Part shown: positions 8,235-17,281 of the stretch, in pieces
Numbering within the stretch: the stretch's first letter is position 1
How the letters are laid out: each line of letters begins with the position of its first letter
NCBI GenBank assembly: GCA_017469955.1
Contig: JAFUFJ010000005.1
Coordinates: forward strand, 186,001 to 250,000
DNA length: 64,000 nt
Source of the DNA: Prevotella sp.
Lineage (GTDB): Bacteria > Bacteroidota > Bacteroidia > Bacteroidales > Bacteroidaceae
Direction of reading: 5' to 3'
Notes under the pieces: generated by a model
The model's database searches: none
What the model was told of the DNA's origin: nothing
What the model saw: only the letters and a program-made list of their open reading frames with translations
Made by a program: the position numbers and the translations under genes

Positions 8235-8314
8235 AAGATGTATGTTGCTTTGTTGTCGTTTCCATCAAGAACCGGGTGGAATCGCTTCCGGAAGCTTCCG
8301 TGAAGAATCTCTCA

Positions 8315-8322
8315 CAAAGATA
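8315..8322 (-). promoter_or_regulatory. Promoter -7 box for the DUF4886/oxidoreductase gene
   Basis: Minus-strand TATCTTTG about 80 bases before the ATG at 8234. The 325-base gap 8235-8559 holds only this and the glnN terminator. Confidence 0.5.
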
Positions 8323-8474
8323 AATGTTTTGTCCGTCCTGACCAAAAATTTGACGGGATAAAACGCTTAATCGCATCTTTTTTTGCCTTTCCTCGCAAGT
8401 TTTCATGGCCGGAAGCAACAGTTTGAATGCGCAAAAAGGAAAGGGTTCTAATGCAGAAACAGATGGATACAAAA

Positions 8475-8539
8475 GCAGAAACGAAGGAACACAAGCCGGG
8501 AACGGTCCCGAAACTTGTGCTCCTTCGCCGGTTTTCTGC
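8475..8539 (-). terminator. Terminator downstream of glnN
   Basis: A long hairpin: GAAGGAACACAAG pairs with CTTGTGCTCCTTC (8483-8526), extended outward by GCAGAAAC with GTTTTCTGC. Confidence 0.7.
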
Positions 8540-8559
8540 CTATAAGAGCAGGCAGTTCA

Positions 8560-10749
8560 CTATCTGATGAACAGCAGTTCGCGGTATTTTGGCAGTGTCC
8601 ACAACTCGTCAGACACCACGAGTTCGAGCTTGTCTATTTGATATCTTATCTCTTCCATCTTAGGAGCGACGGTGTCATGATAGGCAATTGCGCGCAAGTG
8701 TTCTGAGTCAATACGGTTGGCTACACGCCGAGCCTCGACGAGTTCTTCAACCCCTGTCTCGATGGCTTGTGTGCGTTCAGCTATTTCCCGGATGATCTTC
8801 TTGTTGCGAGCAGTCAGGCTTTCGGCCTCCTCTGACGTGAATATCGAGTACATATTCTGCACGTTCTTGGCCAGTTGGCTTTGATAATGCGTGGCGACAG
8901 GCACGATATGGTTCATCGTTATGTCGCCCATGACGCGGGCTTCGATCTGTATTTTCTTGGTATAGGTTTCCCATTTTACCTCATTTCGGGCAGCAAGTTC
9001 GTTGCGTTTCATGACGTTCATGGCCTCGAACATTCGAACAGAATCGTCGTCAAGATAGCGTTCTATGACTCTCGGACATGAGTTTTCTACATCCAAACCG
9101 CGACGTTTGGCCTCCTGAACCCATTCGTCTGAGTATCCGTTTCCATCGAAATGTATGGGTTTACAGGTCTTGATGTCCTCACGAACGACATCGATAATGG
9201 CCTCAGTTTTGTCAGCTCCACCGTCGATAAGGCGGTCGACTCTCTGCTTGAAGTCGGCCAGTGCTTCGGCAACAGCGGTGTTAAGTACGATCATGGCAGC
9301 GGCACAATTGGCCTCTGAACCTACTGCACGAAACTCAAAACGGTTGCCGGTGAAGGCGAAAGGACTGGTTCGGTTGCGGTCGGTATTGTCGATAAGCAGC
9401 TCGGGAATCTCAGGAATGTCGAGCTTCATGCCCTGTTTTCCTGCCACGTTGAAGAGGTCGTGCGTGGTTGAATGCTCAATGGTTTCGAGCAGGTCGCTGA
9501 GCTGTTTGCCGAGGAACGAGGAGATAATGGCCGGAGGAGCCTCGTTGGCGCCGAGCCGATGGGCATTGGTTGCGCTCATGATGGATGCCTTGAGCAGCCC
9601 GTTATGGCGATAGACGCCCATGAGAGTCTCGACGATGAAGACGACGAAGCGCAGGTTGTCTTCGGGAGTCTTGCCTGGTCCGTGGAGCAGAACTCCCGTG
9701 TCGGTTGACAAGCTCCAGTTGTTATGTTTGCCAGAACCGTTGATGCCTGCGAAGGGTTTCTCGTGGAGAAGCACGCGGAAACTGTGCTTGCGGGCGACGC
9801 GTTTCATGAGCTGCATGAGCAGCATGTTATGGTCAACAGCCAGATTGGTCTCCTCGAAGATGGGCGCAAGCTCGAACTGATTGGGGGCGACTTCGTTGTG
9901 TCGTGTCTTGCAGGGGATGCCAAGCTCGAGGGCTTGTATCTCCAAATCCTTCATGAAGGCTTGCACTCGTTCGGGTATTGCGCCAAAGTAATGGTCGTCC
10001 ATCTGCTGGTTTTTTGCCGAGTCATGCCCCATCAACGTGCGGCCAGTCAGCATCAAGTCGGGGCGCGCAGAGTAGAGACTTTCGTCAACAAGGAAGTATT
10101 CCTGCTCCCAACCGAGGTTCGACGCGACCTTCTTTACTTCGGGATAAAAGAGACGAGCCACATCGGTCGCGGCCACATTGACGGCATGTAAGGCCCTCAA
10201 CAGGGGGGCTTTATAGTCGAGAGCCTCGCCAGTATAGGAGATGAAGATGGTGGGAATACACAGAGTGTCGTCGATAATAAAGACCGGACTTGTTGGGTCC
10301 CATGCCGAATAACCGCGAGCTTCGAAGGTGTTACGGATGCCTCCTGAGGGGAAGCTTGATGCATCAGGCTCCTGCTGAACGAGCAGCTTTCCCGAGAAGT
10401 CTTCAATCATTCCGCCCTTTCCGTCGTGCTCGATGAAGGCGTCATGTTTCTCCGCCGTGCCCTCGGTGAGTGGCTGAAACCAGTGAGTATAGTGGGTGAC
10501 GCCGTTCTCGTCGGCCCATTGTTTCATGCCTTTTGCCACGGCATCAGCGATAGAACGGTCAAGTCTTGAGCCGTTGTCGATGACGTCGATGAGCTTCACA
10601 TAGACGTCGTGAGGCAGATATTTGAACATCTTCTGCCTGTTGAAGACGTTTTTCCCGAAGAATTCAGAGGGTCGTTCACTGGGTGAAGCCACTTCGAGGG
10701 GCTTCTTTTTGTAGGCTTCGGCTACGGCCTCAAATCTTAGATTTCCCAT
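8560..10749 (-). CDS. glnN: Glutamine synthetase type III
   Basis: 729 residues from the chosen start, the length of the GSIII enzymes of Bacteroides. It assimilates ammonia into glutamine with ATP. The sequence has the GSIII N-terminal domain (FFGKNVFNRQKMFKYLP), the catalytic core with INGSGKHNNWSLST and EVAPNQFELAP, and the long GSIII C-terminal helical region. An open frame reaches 10851, but a TAACTTTG promoter box at 10818-10825 lies within it, so MGNLRFEAV at 10749 is taken as the start. Regulation by nitrogen is likely but no operator is evident. Confidence 0.96.
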   Translation of the reverse strand: MGNLRFEAVAEAYKKKPLEVASPSERPSEFFGKNVFNRQKMFKYLPHDVYVKLIDVIDNGSRLDRSIADAVAKGMKQWADENGVTHYTHWFQPLTEGTAEKHDAFIEHDGKGGMIEDFSGKLLVQQEPDASSFPSGGIRNTFEARGYSAWDPTSPVFIIDDTLCIPTIFISYTGEALDYKAPLLRALHAVNVAATDVARLFYPEVKKVASNLGWEQEYFLVDESLYSARPDLMLTGRTLMGHDSAKNQQMDDHYFGAIPERVQAFMKDLEIQALELGIPCKTRHNEVAPNQFELAPIFEETNLAVDHNMLLMQLMKRVARKHSFRVLLHEKPFAGINGSGKHNNWSLSTDTGVLLHGPGKTPEDNLRFVVFIVETLMGVYRHNGLLKASIMSATNAHRLGANEAPPAIISSFLGKQLSDLLETIEHSTTHDLFNVAGKQGMKLDIPEIPELLIDNTDRNRTSPFAFTGNRFEFRAVGSEANCAAAMIVLNTAVAEALADFKQRVDRLIDGGADKTEAIIDVVREDIKTCKPIHFDGNGYSDEWVQEAKRRGLDVENSCPRVIERYLDDDSVRMFEAMNVMKRNELAARNEVKWETYTKKIQIEARVMGDITMNHIVPVATHYQSQLAKNVQNMYSIFTSEEAESLTARNKKIIREIAERTQAIETGVEELVEARRVANRIDSEHLRAIAYHDTVAPKMEEIRYQIDKLELVVSDELWTLPKYRELLFIR

Positions 10750-10817
10750 TGTTTTGTTGCGGTTTTGCTGTTGATGTGAAACAATCTTTTTGTCTGACAG
10801 GCAGATTTTACTGCCTG

Positions 10818-10825
10818 CAAAGTTA
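10818..10825 (-). promoter_or_regulatory. Promoter -7 box for glnN
   Basis: Minus-strand TAACTTTG about 70 bases before the ATG at 10749. It rules out the longer open frame. Confidence 0.6.
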
Positions 10826-10946
10826 GCTCTTTTTTCCTGTATTACGGCCATTGTCAGAAGGTTTTCTTGCCGTCGGCGCGGTTTTTGACGTAAATCATTG
10901 CCTGCACCCGTGCCTGTTTTCCTGCATCTTCTGCCGGCTTGTCGCC

Positions 10947-11056
10947 GAGAAAGCTATCCTTTCAGGGTGAGAAGTCTATGGGTTATGCCTGAGAAAGCTA
11001 TCCTTTCTCACCCAGAAAGCTAAGACTTCTCGGGCTGAAACCTAAGCTTTCTCGCC
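10947..11056. repeat. 22-bp modular repeat array, A-type, five units
   Basis: Exactly 110 bp in five 22-bp units. Cores: GAGAAAGCTATCCTTTCAG, GAGAAGTCTATGGGTTATG, GAGAAAGCTATCCTTTCTC, CAGAAAGCTAAGACTTCTC, CTGAAACCTAAGCTTTCTC. It fills the gap between the glnN promoter and the 3' end of dapL. Confidence 0.93.
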
Positions 11057-11093
11057 GGCACTCCTCAGCCACCGTCCCGGAAAGGCTTGCCGC

Positions 11094-12335
11094 TCATCCC
11101 GCGACTTGCATCCACCGCTGCAGGCGACGCATGGCTTCACGGCAGTCTTCACGGCTTCCGAAGGCCGTCAGACGGACGTATCCTTCACCGCTTGGACCGA
11201 AACCTACGCCCGGCGTACATACCACTCCTGCGCCATAGAGCATCTCTGCGAAGAAACGCCACGAGGGGGTTCTGCCCGGCGTCTGCACCCACAGGTAGGG
11301 AGCATTCACGCCTCCGTAGACCTTAAACCCCATCTCGGAGAGGCTCTCTCGCATCACGCGCGCGTTACCTATATAATATTGTACGGTCTCCCGGGTCTGC
11401 TTTCGTCCCTCCGGAGTATAGATAGCTGAGGCAGCACGCTGGGCCAGATAGCTGGCTCCGTTGAACTTTGTCGACTGCCTCCGCTCCCAAAGACGGTTCA
11501 AAGAGACGCGCTGGCGACCGTCAATGGTCACGGCCGTGAGCTCCTTGGGTATGACTGTATAGCCGCAACGCACGCCCGTGAAGCCCGCAGTCTTGGAATA
11601 AGAGCGGAACTCTATGGCGCATCGTCGCGCACCACGTATCTCATAGATGCTGTGAGGAATCGTGTCGTCCTGGATAAAGGCTTCATAAGCTGCATCGAAA
11701 AAGATGAGGGCATCGTTGTGAAGGGCATAGTTCACCCACTGGCGCAACTGCGCTTTAGTCAGTACTGTGCCCGTGGGATTGTTGGGATAGCACAGGTAGA
11801 TGACGTCGACTCGCTGCTTGGGCAGCTCTGGAACGAACCCGTTCTCGGCCGTCGTGGGGAAGTAAGTCACGTTTGACCATCGACCCTTGTCGCACACACC
11901 TGCCCTGCCTATCATCACGTTTGAGTCGATATATACCGGATAGATGGGGTCGGTCACCCCCACCGAGTTGTCCCATCTGACCAGCTCCTGTATGTTTCCT
12001 ATGTCGCTTTTCGCACCGTCGCCGACGAAAACCTCGGACAAGTCGAGGTGGATGCCTCGAGGAAGATAGTCGTTCTTCACGATGGCTTCGCGCAGGAAGT
12101 CATAGCCTCGCTCGGGACCATAGCCATGAAACGTGGCCTGACTGCCCATCTCTTCGACCGCCTTGTGCATGGCTTCAATCACAGCAGGACAAAGAGGCTG
12201 CGTCACATCGCCGATGCCTAACGAGATGACTTGCTGCCGAGGATGCGAAACCTGATAGGCTTTCACCTTCTTTGCGATGTCTGCAAAGAGGTAGCTCTCT
12301 GTCAGTTTAAGAAAATGTTCGTTTACTAATGCCAT
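11094..12335 (-). CDS. dapL: LL-diaminopimelate aminotransferase
   Basis: 413 residues from MALVNEHFLKL, the standard start of this family; an ATG nine bases upstream is less likely. DapL converts tetrahydrodipicolinate directly to LL-diaminopimelate using glutamate, bypassing the DapD/C/E route to lysine and peptidoglycan. It is a class I/II PLP enzyme: the Schiff-base Lys248 is in SYSKTAGFTG, with YPNNPTGT and FFDAAYEAF nearby and LGIGDVTQPL near the N-terminus. It follows dapF by 26 bases on the same strand, so the last two steps to meso-DAP are one operon. Confidence 0.96.
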   Translation of the reverse strand: MALVNEHFLKLTESYLFADIAKKVKAYQVSHPRQQVISLGIGDVTQPLCPAVIEAMHKAVEEMGSQATFHGYGPERGYDFLREAIVKNDYLPRGIHLDLSEVFVGDGAKSDIGNIQELVRWDNSVGVTDPIYPVYIDSNVMIGRAGVCDKGRWSNVTYFPTTAENGFVPELPKQRVDVIYLCYPNNPTGTVLTKAQLRQWVNYALHNDALIFFDAAYEAFIQDDTIPHSIYEIRGARRCAIEFRSYSKTAGFTGVRCGYTVIPKELTAVTIDGRQRVSLNRLWERRQSTKFNGASYLAQRAASAIYTPEGRKQTRETVQYYIGNARVMRESLSEMGFKVYGGVNAPYLWVQTPGRTPSWRFFAEMLYGAGVVCTPGVGFGPSGEGYVRLTAFGSREDCREAMRRLQRWMQVAG

Positions 12336-12361
12336 AGCTTTCAATCCTTTTTAAGGGCTCT

Positions 12362-13258
12362 TCAGGGCACTTCCACCTCGCCTTCGAAGACGAATGCGGC
12401 CGGCCCGGACATGTAAACATGGCCGTCAGAGGCACGCCACTCCACCGAAAGGGTGCCCCCGTCGCAGACGATGTCTGCCGTACGACCTGCTACAAGGCCC
12501 AGTTTCGTCGCAGCAACAGCCGTCGCACAGGCGCCCGTTCCGCAGGCTTCAGTGATGCCCGAGCCACGTTCCCAGACTCGCATGCGCACCTTTCCCGGCA
12601 AGACTGCTCCCGCATGCGGGGCAGAAGCCTGGGCGTTCGCCGGACGACCGGCTGCAAGAATGGTTGCGAACTCTATGTTGCAACGGTCGGGAAAGGCTGC
12701 ATTCACCTCCAGCAAGGCTCCCTCTCCGGCCACGTCGAAGGCCTCAACGTCGCGAAGAAACACCACATAGTGGGGATTACCCATCGACACATACTGCGAA
12801 CACAGCCACGCTTCTGCACCTGAAGGAACCGTGGGATGGAGGTCTTCCGGCTGCGGCATGCCCATGTCGACGGTGACTTTCTCTACTTTCCGGTGCCCGT
12901 CATTGCCGGCAAATGCCGACAAATGCAGCTGCAACACTTTGACTCCCGAGCGGGTTTGCAGGCGAATCCGGGTCTTGTCAGTGAGCCTTTTCTCATAGAG
13001 ATACTTGCCTACACACCGGCTTGCGTTGCCACACATCATGGCTTCTGAGCCGTCTGCATTGAAGATGCGCATCGAAAAGTCGGCATCCGAAGCATCCTTC
13101 GCGCGGTCAACGACCACCAGTCCGTCGCTTCCCACGCCCTTATGACGGTCGCTCCAAAGGCGGGAAAGAGCCTCAAAGGGCAGGCTTCCGGGTGAAAACA
13201 GGTAGATGTAGTCGTTGCCTGCACCATGCATCTTGGTGAAATGTATCGTCTGGCTCAT
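12362..13258 (-). CDS. dapF: Diaminopimelate epimerase
   Basis: 298 residues. It interconverts LL- and meso-diaminopimelate for lysine and peptidoglycan, using two cysteines as acid and base: Cys76 in MMCGNASRCVG and Cys239 in EACGTGACAT. The start MSQTIHFTKMHGAGNDYIYL is the family N-terminus; a longer open frame to 13348 covers the promoter box and is rejected. A short Ala/Pro-rich insertion (about residues 203-218, ending near APHAGAVLPG) sits before the second Cys domain and looks like a surface loop. It is first gene of dapF-dapL. Confidence 0.96.
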   Translation of the reverse strand: MSQTIHFTKMHGAGNDYIYLFSPGSLPFEALSRLWSDRHKGVGSDGLVVVDRAKDASDADFSMRIFNADGSEAMMCGNASRCVGKYLYEKRLTDKTRIRLQTRSGVKVLQLHLSAFAGNDGHRKVEKVTVDMGMPQPEDLHPTVPSGAEAWLCSQYVSMGNPHYVVFLRDVEAFDVAGEGALLEVNAAFPDRCNIEFATILAAGRPANAQASAPHAGAVLPGKVRMRVWERGSGITEACGTGACATAVAATKLGLVAGRTADIVCDGGTLSVEWRASDGHVYMSGPAAFVFEGEVEVP

Positions 13259-13273
13259 CGGCTTATTTTCTTG

Positions 13274-13281
13274 CAAAGTTA
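13274..13281 (-). promoter_or_regulatory. Promoter -7 box for dapF-dapL
   Basis: Minus-strand TAACTTTG only about 16 bases before the dapF ATG, giving a very short leader. Confidence 0.6.
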
Positions 13282-13392
13282 TTGAGAAAGCAGGAAACAC
13301 AGAAAAAATACTGCCGGAAATCTGCTTTCTTTTTGCAAAAAATGTCAAATCGTAAGCACAGAGGCGGGCGATTTCTTTGTTTTGGGCATCAG

Positions 13393-13433
13393 AAAAGAGG
13401 CAGATGTTTCGATTTGAAACATTCTGCCTCTTT
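13393..13433. terminator. Hairpin terminator downstream of galM
   Basis: AAAAGAGGCAGATGTTTC pairs with GAAACATTCTGCCTCTTT with A and T runs at the ends. It lies past the 3' end of galM and upstream of the dapF promoter. Confidence 0.8.
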
Positions 13434-13493
13434 CTGGCGTATGGCTCCGTTGCACCACGGAAGGGTGGCTGCAGAGCCGGCGAAGTTCATGCC

Positions 13494-14651
13494 TTATTTG
13501 GTGAAGAACTTATAGATGCACACGTGATGGTAGTCCTGTCCCGGCTCAAGAACTGTGGTTGGGAAGGCTGGCTGGTTAGGACTGTCGGGATAATGCTGGG
13601 TCTCAAGGGCGAGCGAAGCACGGTGATTATAGGCTTTTCCCTGCTTTCCGGTCTTCGTTCCGTCAAAGAAGTTGCCTCCGTAGAACTGTATTCCTGGCTC
13701 TGTTGTGTAGACTTCAATGCCGCGACCGCTCTGTGGTTCGTAGACCACTGCTGCGAGTTGAGCCTCGTCGGTCTGGCCTTTGTCGAGCACCCAGTTATGG
13801 TCATAGCCGCGACAGTTGCGGAACTGTTCGAACTCTTCCTGCGTATAGTCGTCCTTAATGCGTGCTCCGATCTGGATGGGTTCGCGGAAATCCATCGGTG
13901 TTCCCTCAACTTCGGCGAGCTCACCTGTCGGTATAAGTGTGGCATCGACGGGCGTATACTTCGAGGCAAGTATCTGGAGTTCGTGGTCGTTGATGGTGCC
14001 TTCACCGGCTCCATGCAGGTTGAAGAACGAGTGATGGGTAAGGTTCAGGACGGTCTTCTTGTCGGTAACCTTGGCATCATGGGTGACGATGAACTCGTTG
14101 TCGTCATTGAGTTCGTAGGTCATCGTTACTTCAAGCGTGCCAGGATAGCCCATTTCGCCGTCGACAGAGGTATACTTCAACACCAGCTTTTCATCGCTTT
14201 GCTGGTCGGCATCCCATACCACCATGTCGAATCCCTTTGTGCCTCCATGGAGAGAATTGGGGCCGTCGTTGGTGGGAACGCTATACTCTACGCCGTCAAG
14301 AGTGAACTTTCCGTCCTTGATACGGTTGCCATAACGGCCGATAGTGGCGCCGAGAAAACGCTCGCCGTCATAGTTGACATACTCGTCAAGGGTTTCATGT
14401 CCGAGTACGATGTCGGCAAACTGACCGTCGCGATCGGGAGTGAAGATCTCGACAACGCGACCTCCGAAGTTGGTCACAGTCATCTCCAGTCCGTTAGCAT
14501 TCTTCAGGGTGTAGAGGTCAACGGGCTTGCCGTCGATCTCGCTTTGGAAGTCTTCACGGTCGACTTGCGAAAGACTCTTCACCTGATTGTCCTTTGTTGC
14601 ACAGCTGGCAAGCATGCCAACAGCCATAAGCATCAAAAAGATTTTCTTCAT
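13494..14651 (-). CDS. galM: Aldose 1-epimerase, lipoprotein form
   Basis: 385 residues. It interconverts alpha and beta anomers of sugars such as galactose. The first 17 residues are a lipoprotein signal with lipobox MLASC, so the enzyme is anchored in the envelope, a common arrangement in Bacteroidales. Family motifs in order: TVTNFGGRVVEIFTPD, GRYGNRIKDGKF, GPNSLHGGTKGFD, NLTHHSFFNLHG (catalytic His) and NCRGYDHNWVLD. It stands alone with its own promoter and terminator. Its job may be to prepare imported sugars in the periplasm. Confidence 0.94.
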   Translation of the reverse strand: MKKIFLMLMAVGMLASCATKDNQVKSLSQVDREDFQSEIDGKPVDLYTLKNANGLEMTVTNFGGRVVEIFTPDRDGQFADIVLGHETLDEYVNYDGERFLGATIGRYGNRIKDGKFTLDGVEYSVPTNDGPNSLHGGTKGFDMVVWDADQQSDEKLVLKYTSVDGEMGYPGTLEVTMTYELNDDNEFIVTHDAKVTDKKTVLNLTHHSFFNLHGAGEGTINDHELQILASKYTPVDATLIPTGELAEVEGTPMDFREPIQIGARIKDDYTQEEFEQFRNCRGYDHNWVLDKGQTDEAQLAAVVYEPQSGRGIEVYTTEPGIQFYGGNFFDGTKTGKQGKAYNHRASLALETQHYPDSPNQPAFPTTVLEPGQDYHHVCIYKFFTK

Positions 14652-14701
14652 TGTCGTAAATAGATTTATTAATTAGTACTGAATGTTTTCATTCCAACTA
14701 A

Positions 14702-14709
14702 CAAAAGTA
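14702..14709 (-). promoter_or_regulatory. Promoter -7 box for galM
   Basis: Minus-strand TACTTTTG about 50 bases before the ATG. Confidence 0.5.
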
Positions 14710-14802
14710 CGCATTATTCTGCTTACTCCGATGGGTCAGCCCGATGATTTATGTTTTTATAACAAATCGCCCGTCTCGCCGGGATGGCTGGGCATGCTCC
14801 TC

Positions 14803-14912
14803 GAGAAAGCTATCCTTTCAGGGTCATACATCATAGATGTACGAAGCATACATCTATGGAATATCGTCCGTATATCTATGATGTATGGACCTGAACCGTG
14901 AGCCTTCCCTGC
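14803..14912. repeat. 22-bp modular repeat array, mixed A and C dialects, five units
   Basis: Unit 1 is A-type (GAGAAAGCTATCCTTTCAG, identical to unit 1 of the 10947 array). Units 2-4 are C-type (CATACATCATAGATGTACG, CATACATCTATGGAATATC, CGTATATCTATGATGTATG). Unit 5 begins CTGAAC, an A-like end. All are in 22-bp register. It lies between galM and the 3' end of the GH28 gene. Confidence 0.85.
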
Positions 14913-14921
14913 CGCAAACGG

Positions 14922-16925
14922 CTATCTTGCGACGTATTTCCGGTGGTCTCTTATGTATATCAGGCCCTTTGGCATCGCGTCAGAGACCGCGTTTACGGCC
15001 GTCTTTCCATCGACAAGAAAAGCCTCTCCGCATCCTTTCTGCGCGTCGTCCGTGCCGATGGCAGGCAGCGACGTGCGCACTTCAGCGTCATTGCTGTAGG
15101 CCGAGAACTCGTGAAGGTTGGCATTTCCGTCCTTGCAATAGATGTAGAGCCGGAGCTTTTTGGCTGCAATCGTGAAGTCGCCATACTGATATCCTGCCGA
15201 CGTACAGTCCTGCAACGGCATGGCTTCCTGCCACTCGTTGGCCGTCAAGTCAGCCGAATTCCAGTCATCATCACTACCGTTCCAGTAGTCAATGCGCCAC
15301 TTGTCGACGTGCGCCCCTCCCCCATCTTGCCAAATCATGCCGCCGACAAGGTTGACAGGCGTCTGATAATGCTTCGCAAGGTCGAAGTATATATAGCCTT
15401 CATGAGTGCTGAAGCCGTTGCCATCGGCCGTCGACCCGTCCCAGAGATAGCTCAGAATACTTTGATTAAGGCCGTCGTCGGCCAGGTAAGTCATGGCGTT
15501 TGCCACGTTCTCCATCTTGTGTTCTTCCACGGTTACATTCTCCTGATTGACCGTTGCATCGGTCGATACGATGAACTTTCGGGCGTCGGCAGGACCTACG
15601 ACGAACCTGCAGTCCTTCAGATTGATGCCGTCTGCGTGCCTGATATAGAAGCCCCATACCGGTGTTTCGCCCCACATCGTGCTCTCTGGATACCGTCCAT
15701 CATACTCACTTGGAGCCTTTGGAACGGTCTGAAGGCCACCCGTGAACGAGACGTCCAGGCCTTCAAGCGTGACATTCTTCACCCGCATGTCGCGACCGTC
15801 CCTGCGGGTTCCCGAGATGATGGCTCCGTAGTTCATGCGGTTATGCACAGCCGTCACGTTCTTGATCAGCACGTTGTCGATCGTCCCATACCTCCTTTCT
15901 GCATGCCACATGGTGTTTCCGCGGTTGCCAAGTATGATGAATATGGGTATTCCTACACCATCCATCTCGATGTCTCTGAACTCGATTTCGGAGATGTCTG
16001 CTCCGTCAACAGACTCTATTGCGATGCCTGCAAGGTTGACATCTCTCATGGTTATGTCGTGGAACAGCATGCGTTTAAACCCTCCATAGCTCATCGTTCC
16101 GAACTTGATTCCATTGGCTCGTCCCGACTTTGTGAGTGAACAATGGCGCACGGTGACGTCCTCTACGCCCCGCGAATGGCCGCTCTTCGGGCATATACAG
16201 TCGTCGTCGGTATAGAAAGTGCAGTCCTCTACCAGCACGCGATGGCAGTCAACAATGTCAATACCGTCACGGTTGGGGATGATGTTGGCATTGATCTCGA
16301 CGCTGCGCATGGTGAAATCATCGGTTTCCATGGGCACAATGTTCCACATAGCGCCGTCCTTCAAGAGGAAGTTGTCAAGCAAAACACGCTCACACTGCAC
16401 CATATAGATGGGTATCGGACGTCCCAATTCGTGCTGTCCACTCCATGCAGATGCGTAGCCATTGCCGTTGATTGTGCCCGGTCCGGTTATGCGAACGTTA
16501 CGGGCTTGGTAAGCATAGATGAACGCACGGGCATAGCTTCCCTCGCTGCCCCAGTTGCAATTATCCGATTCAATGACACATGGAGGGAAGTCTTCCTGCT
16601 TGCCTGTGCACCTGAGTGTGGCCCCTTCATCTATCTTCAGGGTCATGTTCGACTTCAGCTGGATGGTCTTCGTCAGGTAGATGCCTTTGGGCAGTAGCAC
16701 GGTTCCGCCGTCGTTGGCCTCGGCACAGGCATCGATAGCACTCTGGATGGCATTCGTATCATCGGTTATTCCCACACCTCTCGCACCGTATTTCTTCACG
16801 TTATACACTGGTGCATCGTCAGGAAACTGAGGCTCTTCAGGCAGGGTTGGTGTGATTTGCGACCATGCAGTCTGCGACAAAATAGCCAGCAGTGCGACCA
16901 TGATGAATGATGACATTCGCTTCAT
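14922..16925 (-). CDS. Secreted glycoside hydrolase family 28 protein (polygalacturonase-like)
   Basis: 667 residues from the chosen start MKRMSSF; the longer frame upstream runs through repeat DNA. Residues 1-22 are a signal peptide ending AWSQ. The N-terminal YNVKKYGARGVGITDDTNAI is the usual opening of GH28 right-handed beta-helix enzymes. Catalytic elements appear as NRDGIDI (for NTDG), DDDC, GHSRG (for GHG) and ANGIKFG (for RIK). About 160 C-terminal residues form a beta-rich region resembling a discoidin-like carbohydrate-binding domain (WDGSTADGNGFSTHEGYIYF). The end, PKGLIYIRDHRKYVAR, looks like the last strand of a type IX sorting tail. The likely substrate is pectin or rhamnogalacturonan. 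Confidence 0.85.
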   Translation of the reverse strand: MKRMSSFIMVALLAILSQTAWSQITPTLPEEPQFPDDAPVYNVKKYGARGVGITDDTNAIQSAIDACAEANDGGTVLLPKGIYLTKTIQLKSNMTLKIDEGATLRCTGKQEDFPPCVIESDNCNWGSEGSYARAFIYAYQARNVRITGPGTINGNGYASAWSGQHELGRPIPIYMVQCERVLLDNFLLKDGAMWNIVPMETDDFTMRSVEINANIIPNRDGIDIVDCHRVLVEDCTFYTDDDCICPKSGHSRGVEDVTVRHCSLTKSGRANGIKFGTMSYGGFKRMLFHDITMRDVNLAGIAIESVDGADISEIEFRDIEMDGVGIPIFIILGNRGNTMWHAERRYGTIDNVLIKNVTAVHNRMNYGAIISGTRRDGRDMRVKNVTLEGLDVSFTGGLQTVPKAPSEYDGRYPESTMWGETPVWGFYIRHADGINLKDCRFVVGPADARKFIVSTDATVNQENVTVEEHKMENVANAMTYLADDGLNQSILSYLWDGSTADGNGFSTHEGYIYFDLAKHYQTPVNLVGGMIWQDGGGAHVDKWRIDYWNGSDDDWNSADLTANEWQEAMPLQDCTSAGYQYGDFTIAAKKLRLYIYCKDGNANLHEFSAYSNDAEVRTSLPAIGTDDAQKGCGEAFLVDGKTAVNAVSDAMPKGLIYIRDHRKYVAR

Positions 16926-17031
16926 AACAATCGTATTTAAAGGTCTGTATATTAGGAAGACGACCGGGAAGGCTGCCTCCACTAACCGCAAGAGGTGGCT
17001 TTTTCCAGCCAGAAAGACGGCCGGCAAGGGG

Positions 17032-17163
17032 CAGAAGCCTGTGCCTTCTGTGGGTAAGAGATGATGTATTGCAGGGCAAAAAATGATGTTTTGGCAGGGG
17101 AAAGATGATGTTTTGGCAGGGGAAAGATGATGTTTTGCTGCCGTGAAGCGATGTTTTTTCGGC
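17032..17163. repeat. 22-bp modular repeat array, B-type, about six units
   Basis: A first A-like unit with core CAGAAGCCTGTGCCTTCTG (17032) is followed by four B-type units. Their ATGATG centres are at 17061, 17083, 17105 and 17127, exactly 22 apart; an example core is GGGAAAGATGATGTTTTGC. A degenerate unit at 17142 follows. It lies between the divergent GH28 and DUF1080 genes, and the rest of that 356-base gap holds only the promoter at 17195. Confidence 0.85.
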
Positions 17164-17194
17164 AAAGAAGCTTGGCCTTTCGGTGTTTTTGGCG

Positions 17195-17202
17195 TACCTT
17201 TG
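17195..17202 (+). promoter_or_regulatory. Promoter -7 box for the DUF1080 gene
   Basis: TACCTTTG 80 bases before the ATG at 17282, just after the B-type repeat array. Confidence 0.55.
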
Positions 17203-17281
17203 CGAGCAGTAAGGGCGGTGACTGATGCCGTTGCCGCCCTCCAATGACGACAGACCATCAATCCTTATAACCATCAATCGT

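Noticed and set aside
10947-11056. CRISPR array
   Set aside because: Units are contiguous at 22 bp with only 3-bp spacers, are degenerate palindromes and have no unique spacers or cas genes nearby.
13377-14663. 428-residue plus-strand open frame
   Set aside because: It is antisense to galM, whose family motifs, lipobox, promoter and terminator are all clear on the minus strand.
14898-16139. 413-residue plus-strand open frame
   Set aside because: It is antisense to the GH28 gene and has no recognisable domain.
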